Assembly (NCBI RefSeq): GCF_030053155.1
Contig: NZ_CP125640.1
Coordinates: 744,001-808,000, forward strand
From: Rhizobium sp. BT03
GTDB lineage: Bacteria > Pseudomonadota > Alphaproteobacteria > Rhizobiales > Rhizobiaceae
Direction of reading: 5' to 3'
DNA: 64,000 bases
Shown: one piece after another, positions 9,942 to 21,115 of the stretch
Layout: each line of letters begins with the position of its first letter
How positions within the stretch are numbered: position 1 is the stretch's first letter
Translations under genes and position numbers: made by a program
The notes under the pieces: model-generated
What the model saw: only the letters and a program-made list of their open reading frames with translations
What the model was told of the DNA's origin: nothing
Database searches by the model: none

Positions 9942-10742
9942 GTCGTCCGAGCCGCTCGCAATGCTATGCGACAGCGATACCGCGGTGCGGCGGTCGGCCT
10001 CATTGGCAACCGAGAAGGCCTGCTCCTGCAGCGCCTCCATCCAGTTGCAGTCCTTGGGCTTGCAGCGGTCGAGCGCTGCCGTCATCAGCGCCAGGCCGCG
10101 GGCCGTCTGGCCTTCATCGAAAAGAATATTGCCGAAGACCGCCATGGCGCCGGGATGACCGCTCTTGCGGGCTTGGTTCAGCCATTTCTTCGCCTGCTGC
10201 GGGCTGGCATTGCCGCCCTCGCCGGCCAGCATCATCTGCGCCAGCTGGAACTGCGCCTCGGGGACGCCAAAGGTGGAGGCCACCTGAAAATAAAGCTGGC
10301 GCGCCTGGGTGAGGTCGATCCGAACAGGACTGCCCGAAATGCCGTGCTTGTAGTAATTGGCGAGCGAGAGCAGCGCGTTGACGAAGAAGCCGGTATCTTC
10401 CGAGCCGGGCTCGACGCCCTGCTGGGCGATCTCGCTGTAAATCTTGAAGGCTTCGAAATCATCCTGCGTGACGCCGTCGCCATCGGCATACATGTTGGCA
10501 AGCGCCCAGCGCGAGCCGGTATGGCCCTTTTCGGCAGCATATTTATAGGCTTCGACCGCCTCTTCCTTCTGGCCGTTCTTATAGGCTTTGAAGCCGAACT
10601 TGAAGAGATCGAAGGGGCCGGATTCCTTGCTGACGCCCGCCTTGATGTCGAATGCACGGACCGGGCCGGACAGCGCCAGGGCTACGGCCATAGACATGCC
10701 CATCAGCATGATCTTGAACAGTTTGAACTCGGACGTCACCAT
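9939..10742 (-). CDS. exoR: Periplasmic regulator ExoR (Sel1-repeat protein)
   Basis: ExoR is the periplasmic inhibitor of the ExoS-ChvI two-component system, controlling succinoglycan production, motility and symbiotic invasion in rhizobia. The 267-aa protein has a signal peptide ending near VRA-FD (residues 29-32), then Sel1/TPR-like repeats, for example EEAVEAYKYAAEKGHTGSRW and TQARQLYFQVASTFGVPEAQ. The RWALANMY segment places Ala80-Leu81 exactly where regulated proteolysis of the Sinorhizobium protein has been reported. Length and sequence match that family closely. About 670 bases without a recognisable gene lie upstream. It converges on xthA. Confidence 0.93.
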   Translation of the reverse strand: MVTSEFKLFKIMLMGMSMAVALALSGPVRAFDIKAGVSKESGPFDLFKFGFKAYKNGQKEEAVEAYKYAAEKGHTGSRWALANMYADGDGVTQDDFEAFKIYSEIAQQGVEPGSEDTGFFVNALLSLANYYKHGISGSPVRIDLTQARQLYFQVASTFGVPEAQFQLAQMMLAGEGGNASPQQAKKWLNQARKSGHPGAMAVFGNILFDEGQTARGLALMTAALDRCKPKDCNWMEALQEQAFSVANEADRRTAVSLSHSIASGSDD

Positions 10743-11412
10743 TTCAACCGATTTCTTTCGCTCATCACAGGCAGGAGGCAGCGGCGCTCGCGCCGTGCAT
10801 TCCGCGGATGTATTTCGTCGAGGCGAGCGATCCCGCGGCGAGCTCCATGGCTCCTTTGCCCGCGTCGCATCCAGCCCACTGGCCTTCTCTCAAAGGCCGA
10901 ATTCTCAGCACATCATTCAGAACCACCCGGCTCCCGGCATGGCCCGACTGCAATCTCCGTGGCACTCTTTCGGCAGGTGCTGCATCCGCCTTCCCGCCTT
11001 CACCATATTCGTAAACAGCAAATGTGACGAAACCGGTATCGACATTTCCAGCAAGGCCGGAGTGCTCATCCGAGCGGCCCGAAAACGACAACAAAGAACG
11101 GCCCGACGGCGCCGCCGCGAGGCCGGCTTGGCGGCCGGAACAGCCTTGTGCGGAAAGCGAAACGACCGCAATCAAACGATTGCCGCCAATCGTATCGCGC
11201 GATCTCGTGTTACCGGAAAAAAATCGACCCATGCTACTATTTACACGCACCGCAAGCCTGCCCATCTCCTCGTACGCAAATATCGCTGCGCTCTCTTTGT
11301 GGCGGGAAATGGACAAATTCACCCCGCCGCCACCTTACGCCAATCGTCGTAAAAAAGTGTTGCGGAATCGTCACAAAACGGGATCAGAAAGTAGTATGAT
11401 TAACGGCGCGGA
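10743..11412. other. Gene-poor stretch upstream of exoR
   Basis: About 670 bases between the exoR start and the fadL-type terminator. Open frames on both strands lack a convincing ribosome site, codon bias or recognisable domain. It presumably contains the exoR promoter and leader. I see no repeat or RNA gene that I can name. Confidence 0.5.
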
Positions 11413-11440
11413 TAAAGAAGAGCCCGGCAGTGCCGGGCTC
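11413..11440 (-). terminator. Terminator of the FadL-type gene
   Basis: On the minus strand GAGCCCGGCA / TGCCGGGCTC forms a near-perfect hairpin followed by TTCTTTAT, about 20 bases after the stop of the outer-membrane protein gene. Confidence 0.85.
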
Positions 11441-11462
11441 ATCAATTCTTCAAATCGGGGAA

Positions 11463-12725
11463 TTAGAACTTGATCTTTAAGCTCGTCGACAGTGCAGCGA
11501 CCAGATCGTTGCCAAAGGAATAGGAGACGTCGTCGCCATAGGTCTGGCCATTATACTCAAAGGCGCCGGAGGAACCGCTCGTCAACACGCCAACGGCGCC
11601 GGCAAAACGCCATTCGATATGTTCGGTCGGCGTGTAGGCGGCGCCGAGACCGAGCGTCCAGCTGTCGGTCTGTGCACCATAACCCTGGCTGGTGCCTCGG
11701 TCCCACGTGAGGCTGACTGCGCCGGCCCACTGATCGTTGAACTTGTGGCCCACGCCGCCGGAGATCGTCCAGCCGTCACGATACAGAAGGTCGAGCGAAG
11801 TGAGTTCCGTAGCGCCGCCCGCTGTGCAGGCGACCACGCCCTTTGTCGATTTCGGGCAGAAAGCCACGGACTGGAGGACACTCCAGTTCGTCCACTTGAC
11901 CGATCCGAAGGCGAGCCAATCCGGAGCGATGCCGCTTTGCAGCTTCAGCTCCAGCGAATCCGGCGCTTCGGCGGAACCGAAAACCGGTGTGACCTGGCCT
12001 CCAAATGTCGGGACAACCGGAACCTGACGGAGATCGACAGTGCCGGTCAGATTATCGTACTTGACGCGGCTGTTATAGACGAGACTCGCGCGCATCGCAT
12101 ATTCCGGAATCTCGTAAGCGAGACCAGCGCGCCAGCCCCAGCCGCTATCGTCGAGATCGAGGCGGCCAATGCCGGTGCCGGTGCCGAGCAGAATGGGAAC
12201 CGTGGAAACCAGACGTTCCTTGAAGCCCTCGACCTCCTGATAGAAACCGCCGCCAATGAAGCGAAGCTGTCCAGGGCCGACATCAAAACGATAGGAGCAT
12301 GTGCCGCCATAGTTGCGGGTTTTGATCTCTGTCTCGATATTATTGTTGGCGCCGGCCCAGTTCGAACCGGGGTCGGTATGCGCGCCGAAGGGCTCCGAAT
12401 AGTCAACGAGGCAGTCGACCGCGTCGCCGAAGCCGGCCTTAAAGCCAATATAGGGGATGGTGTAATTTGAGGTTTCGTCGGCTGTGTCTGGACGGCCGTT
12501 CAGATTGCCGCCTGAAGATAGCGACGTCTGCGTGTCTCGGACGTCCTTCAGCTTGCGCTGCGGTGTGACATAGGTCACGCCCGACTGAAACGAGAAAGGC
12601 GACGTATCGAACAACTGATCGATATTGTAGCCGCCGCGCTCCAGGCCGCCGGCGAAGGACGGCGATGCAAGCGACGAAAGAAGAACGAGCGACGTTACGC
12701 CCTTGGAAAACCTACGCGATGCCAT
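11463..12725 (-). CDS. FadL-type outer-membrane transport protein
   Basis: A 420-aa beta-barrel protein, predicted to pass long-chain fatty acids or other hydrophobic molecules through the outer membrane. It has a signal peptide (KGVTSLVLLSSLASPSFAGG), an N-terminal plug-like segment (LERGGYNIDQLFD), many alternating aromatic strands, and a terminal strand ending in LKIKF with the C-terminal Phe typical of barrel proteins. GGGGGAGACACA precedes the ATG at 12725, which sets the start. It stands alone with its own terminator. The substrate is not readable; the family also includes toluene and xylene porins. Confidence 0.85.
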   Translation of the reverse strand: MASRRFSKGVTSLVLLSSLASPSFAGGLERGGYNIDQLFDTSPFSFQSGVTYVTPQRKLKDVRDTQTSLSSGGNLNGRPDTADETSNYTIPYIGFKAGFGDAVDCLVDYSEPFGAHTDPGSNWAGANNNIETEIKTRNYGGTCSYRFDVGPGQLRFIGGGFYQEVEGFKERLVSTVPILLGTGTGIGRLDLDDSGWGWRAGLAYEIPEYAMRASLVYNSRVKYDNLTGTVDLRQVPVVPTFGGQVTPVFGSAEAPDSLELKLQSGIAPDWLAFGSVKWTNWSVLQSVAFCPKSTKGVVACTAGGATELTSLDLLYRDGWTISGGVGHKFNDQWAGAVSLTWDRGTSQGYGAQTDSWTLGLGAAYTPTEHIEWRFAGAVGVLTSGSSGAFEYNGQTYGDDVSYSFGNDLVAALSTSLKIKF

Positions 12726-13064
12726 TGTGTCTCCCCCACTCCAGCAATTGATGTGACGCCACTCTAGTAAGTGTTCGCTCGACATGGCAACGCGCCCCAC
12801 GGCGGCGCTCCCACGCATTCCATTGGCCAACTTACGTAAAGAAATTGACGGACACGTCAAAAAATCTGGTTAATAAAATTTTATTCCAGACTTATCGGTT
12901 TTCAGATGGGGTTTTGGGTTTTCATTCCACACATTGTGGAAGCTGTATCAATCCGACAACAGTGACAGTTTTCGCCCGCAGGACGCCCGTGAAGCCACAA
13001 TCCACAGGCTCAGCGCCTGAAATCAGCCGTTTTGAAGACCGAATCAAATGCGCCCGAAACGACG
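12726..13064. other. Intergenic region between valS terminator and the FadL-type gene
   Basis: About 340 AT-richer bases presumably carrying the promoter of the FadL-type gene. Short open frames here have no ribosome site or homology that I recognise. No repeat seen. Confidence 0.45.
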
Positions 13065-13095
13065 AAAGACGCGCCCGCCGAGGGAGCGCGTCTTT
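13065..13095 (-). terminator. valS: valS terminator
   Basis: Perfect 10-bp inverted repeat AAAGACGCGC / GCGCGTCTTT with an 11-base loop, about 30 bases downstream of the valS stop on the minus strand. Confidence 0.8.
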
Positions 13096-13125
13096 GAAAT
13101 AACTGACCAAAACGAGTGATGAAAC

Positions 13126-15969
<2,844 letters not shown>

Positions 15970-16035
15970 TTTCTGACCAATTTCGAGGTTCGAGGGTGGC
16001 GTTTGTAAATAGGATGGGCACGGGCAAGTCAATAA

Positions 16036-16066
16036 AAAAGCCGCCCCGGAGACCGGAGCGGCTTTT
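16036..16066 (-). terminator. popZ: popZ terminator
   Basis: Hairpin AAAAGCCGC / GCGGCTTTT with an additional CCGG/CCGG inner stem. On the minus strand it is followed by a run of T residues. It sits between popZ and valS. Confidence 0.85.
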
Positions 16067-16084
16067 CAGGAAAAAGCAATCCGA

Positions 16085-16975
16085 TCAGCGGCGCGGGCCG
16101 CGCGCCACGCGCTCGATCTCCTCGCGCACCAGCCGCTCGACCAGCATCGGCAGATTATCATCAAGCCATTCGCGCAGCATCGGGCGCAGCATATCCTCTG
16201 CGATCTCATCCAGCGAGCGGCGCTCAGCACCGTCGATAGCGGCGGCGAGCTCTTCAAAAGAGCGGCTGATCTGCAGACCGGCGCCCTCCGAAAGCAGCGT
16301 CGGCTGCACTTCGTCCACAAGGCTCGGCAGGAAAGCTTCGGCCGAGGACTGAGCGGGTTCCAAAGCAGGCGGCGCCGTCTCGGCGGCGGGCAAGGGCTCG
16401 GCGACCACGGGCGCCGCCTCGGCGACTGGGACCCGCGGCGTTTCCACAAATACAGGCTCGGCCGGCTGCTCGATCACGGCCTGCGGAACGGGCGCTGCAG
16501 CCGAGGGGAAAACAGGCTGGGTCGGCTGCGGCTGCGGTACTGCTGCGCGCGGCGCTTCCGGCATCGGGGCCGGCTGCGGTTCGGGCTGGCGGAAGCCGCT
16601 CGGAATTTCACGCAGTGCCTGACCGGCCTGCACGGCACTGCGCTCGGAGGCGGCGCGCACGCGCGCGGCGACATCGGCAAGCGACAGGGCGCGGGCCGGC
16701 ACTTCAGGTTCGGGGGCGGTGCCGGCCGAATTGGCGGCGACGAAACGCGGATCGGTGGAGCGCATGGCGGGTTCGGGGAACTCCACGCCGGCATAGGTGT
16801 CATCAACCGTCAGATGGATTTCGGAGCCGTTCTCATCCTCGTCGGCGCCGTAGACCGGCGGCAGGGATGCGGAGATCGCCTTGCCGGCGCCGGGCTCATT
16901 GCTTTCGATGATCTGGCGGATGGAGGCCAGAATTTCTTCCATGGACGGTTCACGCGCTACACTTGGCTGAGCCAT
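16085..16975 (-). CDS. popZ: Polar organizing protein PopZ (DUF2497)
   Basis: PopZ self-assembles at cell poles and anchors the chromosome origin and polarity factors in alphaproteobacteria; in Agrobacterium relatives it marks the growing pole. The 296-aa protein has the expected three parts. The N-terminal helix (SMEEILASIRQIIESNE) is followed by a long acidic Pro/Ala-rich linker (about 45-210). The C-terminal oligomerisation region is FEELAAAIDGAERRSLDEIA followed by MLRPMLREWLDDNLPMLVER. It lies between pcm and valS as in Caulobacter and Sinorhizobium, but without an intervening tolC-type gene. Confidence 0.9.
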   Translation of the reverse strand: MAQPSVAREPSMEEILASIRQIIESNEPGAGKAISASLPPVYGADEDENGSEIHLTVDDTYAGVEFPEPAMRSTDPRFVAANSAGTAPEPEVPARALSLADVAARVRAASERSAVQAGQALREIPSGFRQPEPQPAPMPEAPRAAVPQPQPTQPVFPSAAAPVPQAVIEQPAEPVFVETPRVPVAEAAPVVAEPLPAAETAPPALEPAQSSAEAFLPSLVDEVQPTLLSEGAGLQISRSFEELAAAIDGAERRSLDEIAEDMLRPMLREWLDDNLPMLVERLVREEIERVARGPRR

Positions 16976-17210
16976 TTCAATCCCCGCTATCCAAAAACAA
17001 CGACCGGACGATGTGGAGCGGTCATCCGAATCACCGCGACCTTAGAATACCTCAGACATGAAAAAAATCATCGCGAATCAAATGAATGAGGCCATGCACA
17101 GTTTTGTTACCCGATGTTTGCGAGGTGGCGGCGTCAGGATAAATGATGTTTGTGAAGGCTTTCCGGCGATGCGTAGAGTCAAACTGCTACAGCGTCAAAG
17201 GCGCTGCAAT

Positions 17211-17237
17211 GAAAAACGGGCGCCGATGGCGCCCGGT
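17211..17237 (-). terminator. pcm: pcm terminator
   Basis: CGGGCGCC-GAT-GGCGCCCG hairpin, followed on the minus strand by GTTTTTC, 27 bases after the pcm stop. Confidence 0.85.
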
Positions 17238-17263
17238 TGCTGAATTCATCGATGAAAACGGCG

Positions 17264-17926
17264 TCAGAAAACGAATTCGCGTGCCTTGGCGAAACCCGGC
17301 AGCGGCTTCACGGAAGCATTGAAAAAGACGTTTTCCGAAACGGCGCCGCGCTCGGCGACGAACACCTTGGCGCGGGCGGCATTGCCGTAACCTTCGACCG
17401 TGACCAGACGGCCGCCATCGCGCAATTGGCCGAGAAGAGCTGCCGGAACTTCCTCGACTGCGCCGTTGACGAAGATCAGATCATAGGGAGCGCCGGCAGC
17501 GTAGCCCTTTTCGAGCGGTCCTGTGACCACCTCGATCTTGGCGTAGCCGGCAAGCTGTGTCTTCGCCTCGGCGGCCAGCGCCTCGTCGCATTCGAGCGCG
17601 ATGACGGAGCCGGCAATGATCGACAGCAGCGCCGATGTGTAACCGGTGCCGCAGCCGACTTCGAGGACGAAATCATCCTTGGTGATCGCGGCCAGCTGCA
17701 GCAGCTTGGCGAGCGGCGATGCCTCCATCAGGAAGCGGGCCGGCTTTCCGGGTGCGGCGGCCGATATCTCGACATCGTTGTCGATGTAGGCCAGCAGCTT
17801 CGCCTTCTCGGGCACGAATGCCTCACGCGGCACCGTGAGCAGCGCCGTCAGCACGGAATGCGAGGTAACGTCCGTCGTGCGAACCTGGGTGTCGACCATC
17901 TTTGCGCGCGCTGCTTCGAAATCCAT
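17264..17926 (-). CDS. pcm: Protein-L-isoaspartate O-methyltransferase family protein
   Basis: SAM-dependent methyltransferase that starts repair of isoaspartyl residues in damaged proteins. The 220-aa product has MVDTQVRTTDV near the N-terminus, VPREAFVPE, the SAM-binding motif I VLEVGCGTGYTSALLS, and DLIFVNGAVEEVP. Two ATG codons are adjacent (17929 and 17926). AGAGGA lies one base before the first and four before the second, so 17926 is preferred. Alphaproteobacterial members at this locus differ from enterobacterial Pcm, so the true substrate is not certain. Confidence 0.85.
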   Translation of the reverse strand: MDFEAARAKMVDTQVRTTDVTSHSVLTALLTVPREAFVPEKAKLLAYIDNDVEISAAAPGKPARFLMEASPLAKLLQLAAITKDDFVLEVGCGTGYTSALLSIIAGSVIALECDEALAAEAKTQLAGYAKIEVVTGPLEKGYAAGAPYDLIFVNGAVEEVPAALLGQLRDGGRLVTVEGYGNAARAKVFVAERGAVSENVFFNASVKPLPGFAKAREFVF

Positions 17927-18132
17927 CATGTCCTCTCGCTCTTGAAAGCGGTTCCTGTCCCTCGTCTCTTAATCCCCGCCACCGATGCTTTCAAGGCTTG
18001 GCAGCCGCCGGCGAAAAGAATCCGGCAGGCGCTTCTTCCGCGCCACAGAGGCGAGACGCTGCAACTCAAACGTGGAACCCCCTGCCCCTTCATGTTATGA
18101 TCTCCTACGGAGGAAAGTAGGAGGAGCAGGCC

Positions 18133-18240
18133 ATGTCTGCGATTTTCGAATATTTGACGCTGTTCGATTTCTTCATCGTCGCAGCGCTCATCGGTATCTT
18201 CTGCTGCGGGCTGCTGGACGGCGAAACGACCTTGAAGTGA
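18133..18240 (+). CDS. Small 35-aa membrane peptide
   Basis: A very short gene encoding MSAIFEYLTLFDFFIVAALI and 15 further residues ending GETTLK. It has one hydrophobic segment (about residues 10-28) containing CC. A strong ribosome site (AGGAGGAGCAGG, spacing 5-8) precedes the ATG, with a second GGAGGAAAG just upstream. A short GC hairpin (GTGCCGAGGCAC) follows the stop. I do not recognise a family. The ribosome site and membrane helix are the support. Confidence 0.6.
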   Translation: MSAIFEYLTLFDFFIVAALIGIFCCGLLDGETTLK

Positions 18241-18381
18241 TAGAGGTGCCGAGGCACGCTCAAAGATAGTTCCCCGCATGGCGGCAATCTCATGCCAGCG
18301 AGTGTCAGGCTACGCGGGCCTACGCCTCGGGCGTCGCCGCTTGGGTACATTTCAGCCGAGTTGTGTCATGTGGGAAAATTT

Positions 18382-18455
18382 TGGAGGCCTCGCCCGGAAT
18401 TGAACCGGGGTACAAGGATTTGCAGTCCTCTGCGTCACCACTCCGCCACGAGGCC
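18382..18455 (-). tRNA. tRNA-Cys (GCA)
   Basis: On the minus strand, acceptor GGCCTCG pairs with CGAGGCC, followed by U and an encoded CCA. The anticodon loop ACTGCAAAT gives GCA, and the T-loop is GGTTCAATTCC. The length is 74 nt with a normal short variable loop. Confidence 0.97.
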
Positions 18456-18711
18456 TCACGAGCTCGTTATCTGAGCCGTGGCGAGCGTTTAGAATGATCG
18501 TAAGGAAATCGCAAGAGGGCATTTCGGAAAAACGCCATTCGCCGGCTGCCCCAAGGGCCATTTCCCTATCGCCGAACGGCACGAGTGCACGCTGGAATTT
18601 CCCGCTGACCCTGCCCTATTTCCTGCCAATGTTTGCCTTTGAAACAAATTGTCAACTTGACGATCGTTCTGCGCGCCTCATATTGCCACCGGGAGGGTGA
18701 TAGGAGCTGCA

Positions 18712-19047
18712 ATGAATTGGGCTGCCCTCAAATCGAAGCACGTGCGTGCGGCCTATGATGCCGAGAGCCGTGATCTCCATGTGAAATTCCCGGGTTCTCC
18801 ACCGGTGAAACATGCGGACATTCCGCCGCACGTCTACCAGAACCTGCTGGAAACGAGCGATCCGCACTTCTACTACAAATATTATGTGGCGCCTTCCCGC
18901 GTCTCGCAGGGCAGCCGACATCAGCTCTCCTTTTCCTACGCGCTGAAGCTCGTCCTCCTGCTTGCCGTCAGCAGCCTGCTGATGGTGGCCAGCCTCGATC
19001 AGGGACCTAACGGCGCTTTCGAGGAAAGCGAACTCAGGGCCAACTAG
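18712..19047 (+). CDS. KTSC-like domain protein with C-terminal membrane anchor
   Basis: A 111-aa protein starting MNWAALKSKHVRAAYDAES. Residues about 8-62 resemble the KTSC domain (short beta-rich domain with YDAES-LHVKFPG, a VYQNLLETS helix and a YYKYYV end). A hydrophobic helix (YALKLVLLLAVSSLLMVASL, about 79-98) would anchor it in the membrane. TAGGAGCTGCA precedes the ATG at 18712 and decides the start over 18697. It overlaps the convergent downstream gene by 4 bases. Function unknown. Confidence 0.7.
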   Translation: MNWAALKSKHVRAAYDAESRDLHVKFPGSPPVKHADIPPHVYQNLLETSDPHFYYKYYVAPSRVSQGSRHQLSFSYALKLVLLLAVSSLLMVASLDQGPNGAFEESELRAN

Positions 19048-19382
19048 ATTCGCGTCGGCGATGCACACGGCTGAACGGCGATAGAGCCGGCGGCCAGGCG
19101 GTTGGTCAGGCCGTCGACATTGTCGCTTCTGTTCTGGTTGCGATAGCGGCGATCGTCTCGGCCGCGATCGTTATTGCCGTCACGCTCGTTCCGGCCGTTG
19201 AAATTGCGATAGTTGCGCGGCCCGCTATAGCTGCCGCCCTGGCCGTGATCGACCATGCAGCCTTCCGGACGGCGGCAGATGCCGCGAGCGTCAAAACCCC
19301 GGCTGTCGACGGCCTGGGCTTGGGCGGGAACGCCGGAGAGAATCGTCGCCGCCGACAGGGCGACAACAAAAAATGCCTTCAT
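19044..19382 (-). CDS. Small secreted hypothetical protein, Asn/Arg/Gly-rich
   Basis: A 112-aa protein with a clear signal peptide (MKAFFVVALSAATILSGVPA, cleaved near AQA). A mature region has two cysteines (GICRRPEGCMVDHG) and a low-complexity, positively charged Asn/Arg/Asp segment. GGTGAGGAC precedes the ATG at 19382; the longer frame to 19787 is the antisense of the neighbouring gene. Predicted periplasmic; I do not recognise a family. Confidence 0.65.
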   Translation of the reverse strand: MKAFFVVALSAATILSGVPAQAQAVDSRGFDARGICRRPEGCMVDHGQGGSYSGPRNYRNFNGRNERDGNNDRGRDDRRYRNQNRSDNVDGLTNRLAAGSIAVQPCASPTRI

Positions 19383-19482
19383 GTCCTCACCTGACCATTT
19401 TGACGCATTTTCGCATTTTACAATCCATAAACCACGGAGGCGAGAATCCTTTCGCTGTTCCGCGACCGCTCCCCTGATGCTC

Positions 19483-19800
19483 TCAACCGGCCGGTTTCCG
19501 CCGCCTGTGCCACCAGACCGCCAGCCGCCGGCGAAGCCGGCGCGCGACAGGCAGGTCGTGCGAGAGCACAAGGAAGCCCAGCGGCAGCATCCAGAAGCCG
19601 AGGATCGGCAGGAAGCCCAGGAACCCGCAAAGAATGAGGGCGACGCCGATCGCCATCCGCGCGATGCGGGAGCGCGGCATGCAGATACCAAAGGAGCCGA
19701 GCATAAGCCTGCCGCTCGCGTGATCGATGCCGAAGCGCTTTGCCCGCTTCCCGGGCTTTTCGCCGCCCCTCGTCTCTTCGCGCTCATTCCGGTTCGTCAT
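19483..19800 (-). CDS. Small integral membrane protein, PGPGW-like
   Basis: A 105-aa protein with a charged N-terminus (about 1-25) and a hydrophobic hairpin of two segments: ARMAIGVALILCGFLGFLPI followed by LGFWMLPLGFLVLS. An Arg-rich cytoplasmic tail (RRLRRRLAVWWHRRRK) closes it. The two-helix pattern ending in LSHDLPVARR resembles the PGPGW putative transmembrane family. The start at 19800 has GGGGA directly adjacent, which is close spacing. Function unknown. Confidence 0.65.
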   Translation of the reverse strand: MTNRNEREETRGGEKPGKRAKRFGIDHASGRLMLGSFGICMPRSRIARMAIGVALILCGFLGFLPILGFWMLPLGFLVLSHDLPVARRLRRRLAVWWHRRRKPAG

Positions 19801-19917
19801 TCCCCAGAGATGGGCACAGACGACCCAAATACAAGTTCATTTCATTTTTTTGAAAAAACCGCTTGGCAAATCGGGCAAGCATTTGTATTAGCCCACTCAC
19901 ACCGCGCCAAGCAGTGA

Positions 19918-19992
19918 TCCCTGGTAGCTCAGCGGTAGAGCATTCGACTGTTAATCGACAGGTCGCCGGTTCGAATCCGGCCCGGGGAGCCA
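19918..19992 (+). tRNA. tRNA-Asn (GTT)
   Basis: Acceptor TCCCTGG pairs with CCGGGGA (with wobble), discriminator G, encoded CCA. The D-loop is TAGCTCAGCGGTAGAGC, the anticodon loop CTGTTAA gives GTT, and the T-arm is GCCGGTTCGAATCCGGC. 75 nt. Confidence 0.97.
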
Positions 19993-20170
19993 TTTTTCAA
20001 GTTAATCGCCTGTTTCGTTGAGAAATCCGAAGACAGGCGTTTTCTTCTCAGTTTTAGCCCTAAATCAGCATCCCCTAATCCTTGCGAAAATTCACAAGAC
20101 GCATAAATTCAATCCATCGGATAGCTTTTGCTGGTGACCACGGATGTACTGGCACCGTGCTGATGCAATC

Positions 20171-20209
20171 AAAGAAGGTCGGCGCGAGCATTCGCCCCGA
20201 CCTTTTTCT
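20171..20209 (+). terminator. Strong rightward hairpin terminator after tRNA-Asn
   Basis: AAGGTCGG / CCGACCTT stem with inner GCG pairs, followed by TTTCTTTG. About 180 bases beyond the tRNA; the A-rich left flank means it could also work leftwards. Confidence 0.7.
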
Positions 20210-20227
20210 TTGTTCAGACGCCGGAAA

Positions 20228-20260
20228 CAAAACGCCCGCCGAGTTGGTAGCTCGACGGGC
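20228..20260 (-). terminator. Terminator of the Tyr/Arg-rich secreted protein gene
   Basis: Minus strand: GCCCGTCGAG / CTCGGCGGGC (one mismatch) followed by GTTTTGTTT, about 55 bases after the stop of the gene at 20314-20622. Confidence 0.7.
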
Positions 20261-20313
20261 TGCTGTGGTGGTGTGGTGAGGTCGACGGCTTCAAGTGGCT
20301 GGGGCACTGCCGA

Positions 20314-20622
20314 CTAAAAATCGAAATACACGGTCACACCTGACCGACGACGATAGTCGTCGCGATAGCCGTAATAGTCGCGATAGCCGTAGTGCCGAGG
20401 ACGGTAGCACGAGCCGTAGTACCGGCAGTCGCGGTAAGCGTACCGGCGTTTCTTCCAGTGGCCATACGCATGTCCATTGCCGTGGCGACGGTGTTTGACC
20501 TGCTCGACGTCGGCAGTGTGCATTGCTACCGCTTTCGGCACGAAAATCGGCGTGGCGTTTAGCGGCAGGGCGAAACATGCAGCCAAGACTGTGGCTGCGA
20601 CTACGGGAAAAAGCTTTTTCAT
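20314..20622 (-). CDS. Small secreted Tyr/Arg/His-rich hypothetical protein
   Basis: A 102-aa protein with a signal peptide (KKLFPVVAATVLAACFALPL). The mature part is dominated by Tyr, Arg and His with repeating YRD / YGYRD units (about 60-95) and two cysteines (DCRYYGSCY). AAAGGATGC precedes the ATG. A strong terminator lies downstream. It looks like the small basic envelope proteins common in rhizobia. No function can be read. Confidence 0.7.
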   Translation of the reverse strand: MKKLFPVVAATVLAACFALPLNATPIFVPKAVAMHTADVEQVKHRRHGNGHAYGHWKKRRYAYRDCRYYGSCYRPRHYGYRDYYGYRDDYRRRSGVTVYFDF

Positions 20623-20872
20623 CGGCGCATCCTTTCAGGCCCCGAGTCTCGGTTAATACGCATTAACCTGGCATGAACGGCTCTCCTCTGTGGAAATTCC
20701 AGAAAGACCAGCCGCCGCGCCCCAGTGTCGGAAGGGGTGGTGATCGCGCCGGTCATCGGTGTTGGAGGAGCGGAGGTCACGTCAATGTGGAGCGGATTGC
20801 GCGACTCGAAAACAGCGGCGGCGCTTCACGTGCGGTAGCCAAAGAACCACCAAGGGTGTAGAGCCCATCGAC

Positions 20873-21115
20873 ATGGCCTTAGACCCGCTCAAAGCACTCT
20901 CCGACTATTGCGAAGCCGATTGCACCGTGCAGTTCTGGATCGCCGGCGCGCCCGCAGTTGAATTCAAATCTCTACAAGCCGCCGTGAGTTACGCTAGAAA
21001 TAATGGCGGCCGATGGCAGGAGATCGAAATCACGGTGCATTTGCCGCGCGAGGATATCGTCTACGCAACCGACAAGGTGCACCAGTTGATCGATGCCTTG
21101 CCTCGCGGCCAGTGA
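20873..21115 (+). CDS. Hypothetical 80-aa cytoplasmic protein
   Basis: Starts MALDPLKALSDYCEADCTVQ. It has two cysteines near the N-terminus (YCEADC), then an alternating hydrophobic pattern ending HLPREDIVYATDKVHQLIDA. No membrane segment. The 118-aa frame extends upstream to 20759, but codon usage upstream is poor, so the internal ATG is preferred. No strong ribosome site was found. I do not recognise a family. Confidence 0.5.
   Translation: MALDPLKALSDYCEADCTVQFWIAGAPAVEFKSLQAAVSYARNNGGRWQEIEITVHLPREDIVYATDKVHQLIDALPRGQ

Noticed and set aside
10765..11322. 185-aa minus-strand frame upstream of exoR
   Set aside because: No ribosome site, no recognisable domain and poor codon bias; treated as non-coding.
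18292..18582. Short frames on both strands over tRNA-Cys
   Set aside because: They translate tRNA sequence or its complement and have no ribosome site.
19784..19993. Minus-strand frame reading APRAGFEPATCRLTVE across the tRNA-Asn gene
   Set aside because: This is the well-known false protein produced by translating the antisense of a tRNA; the tRNA itself is clear.
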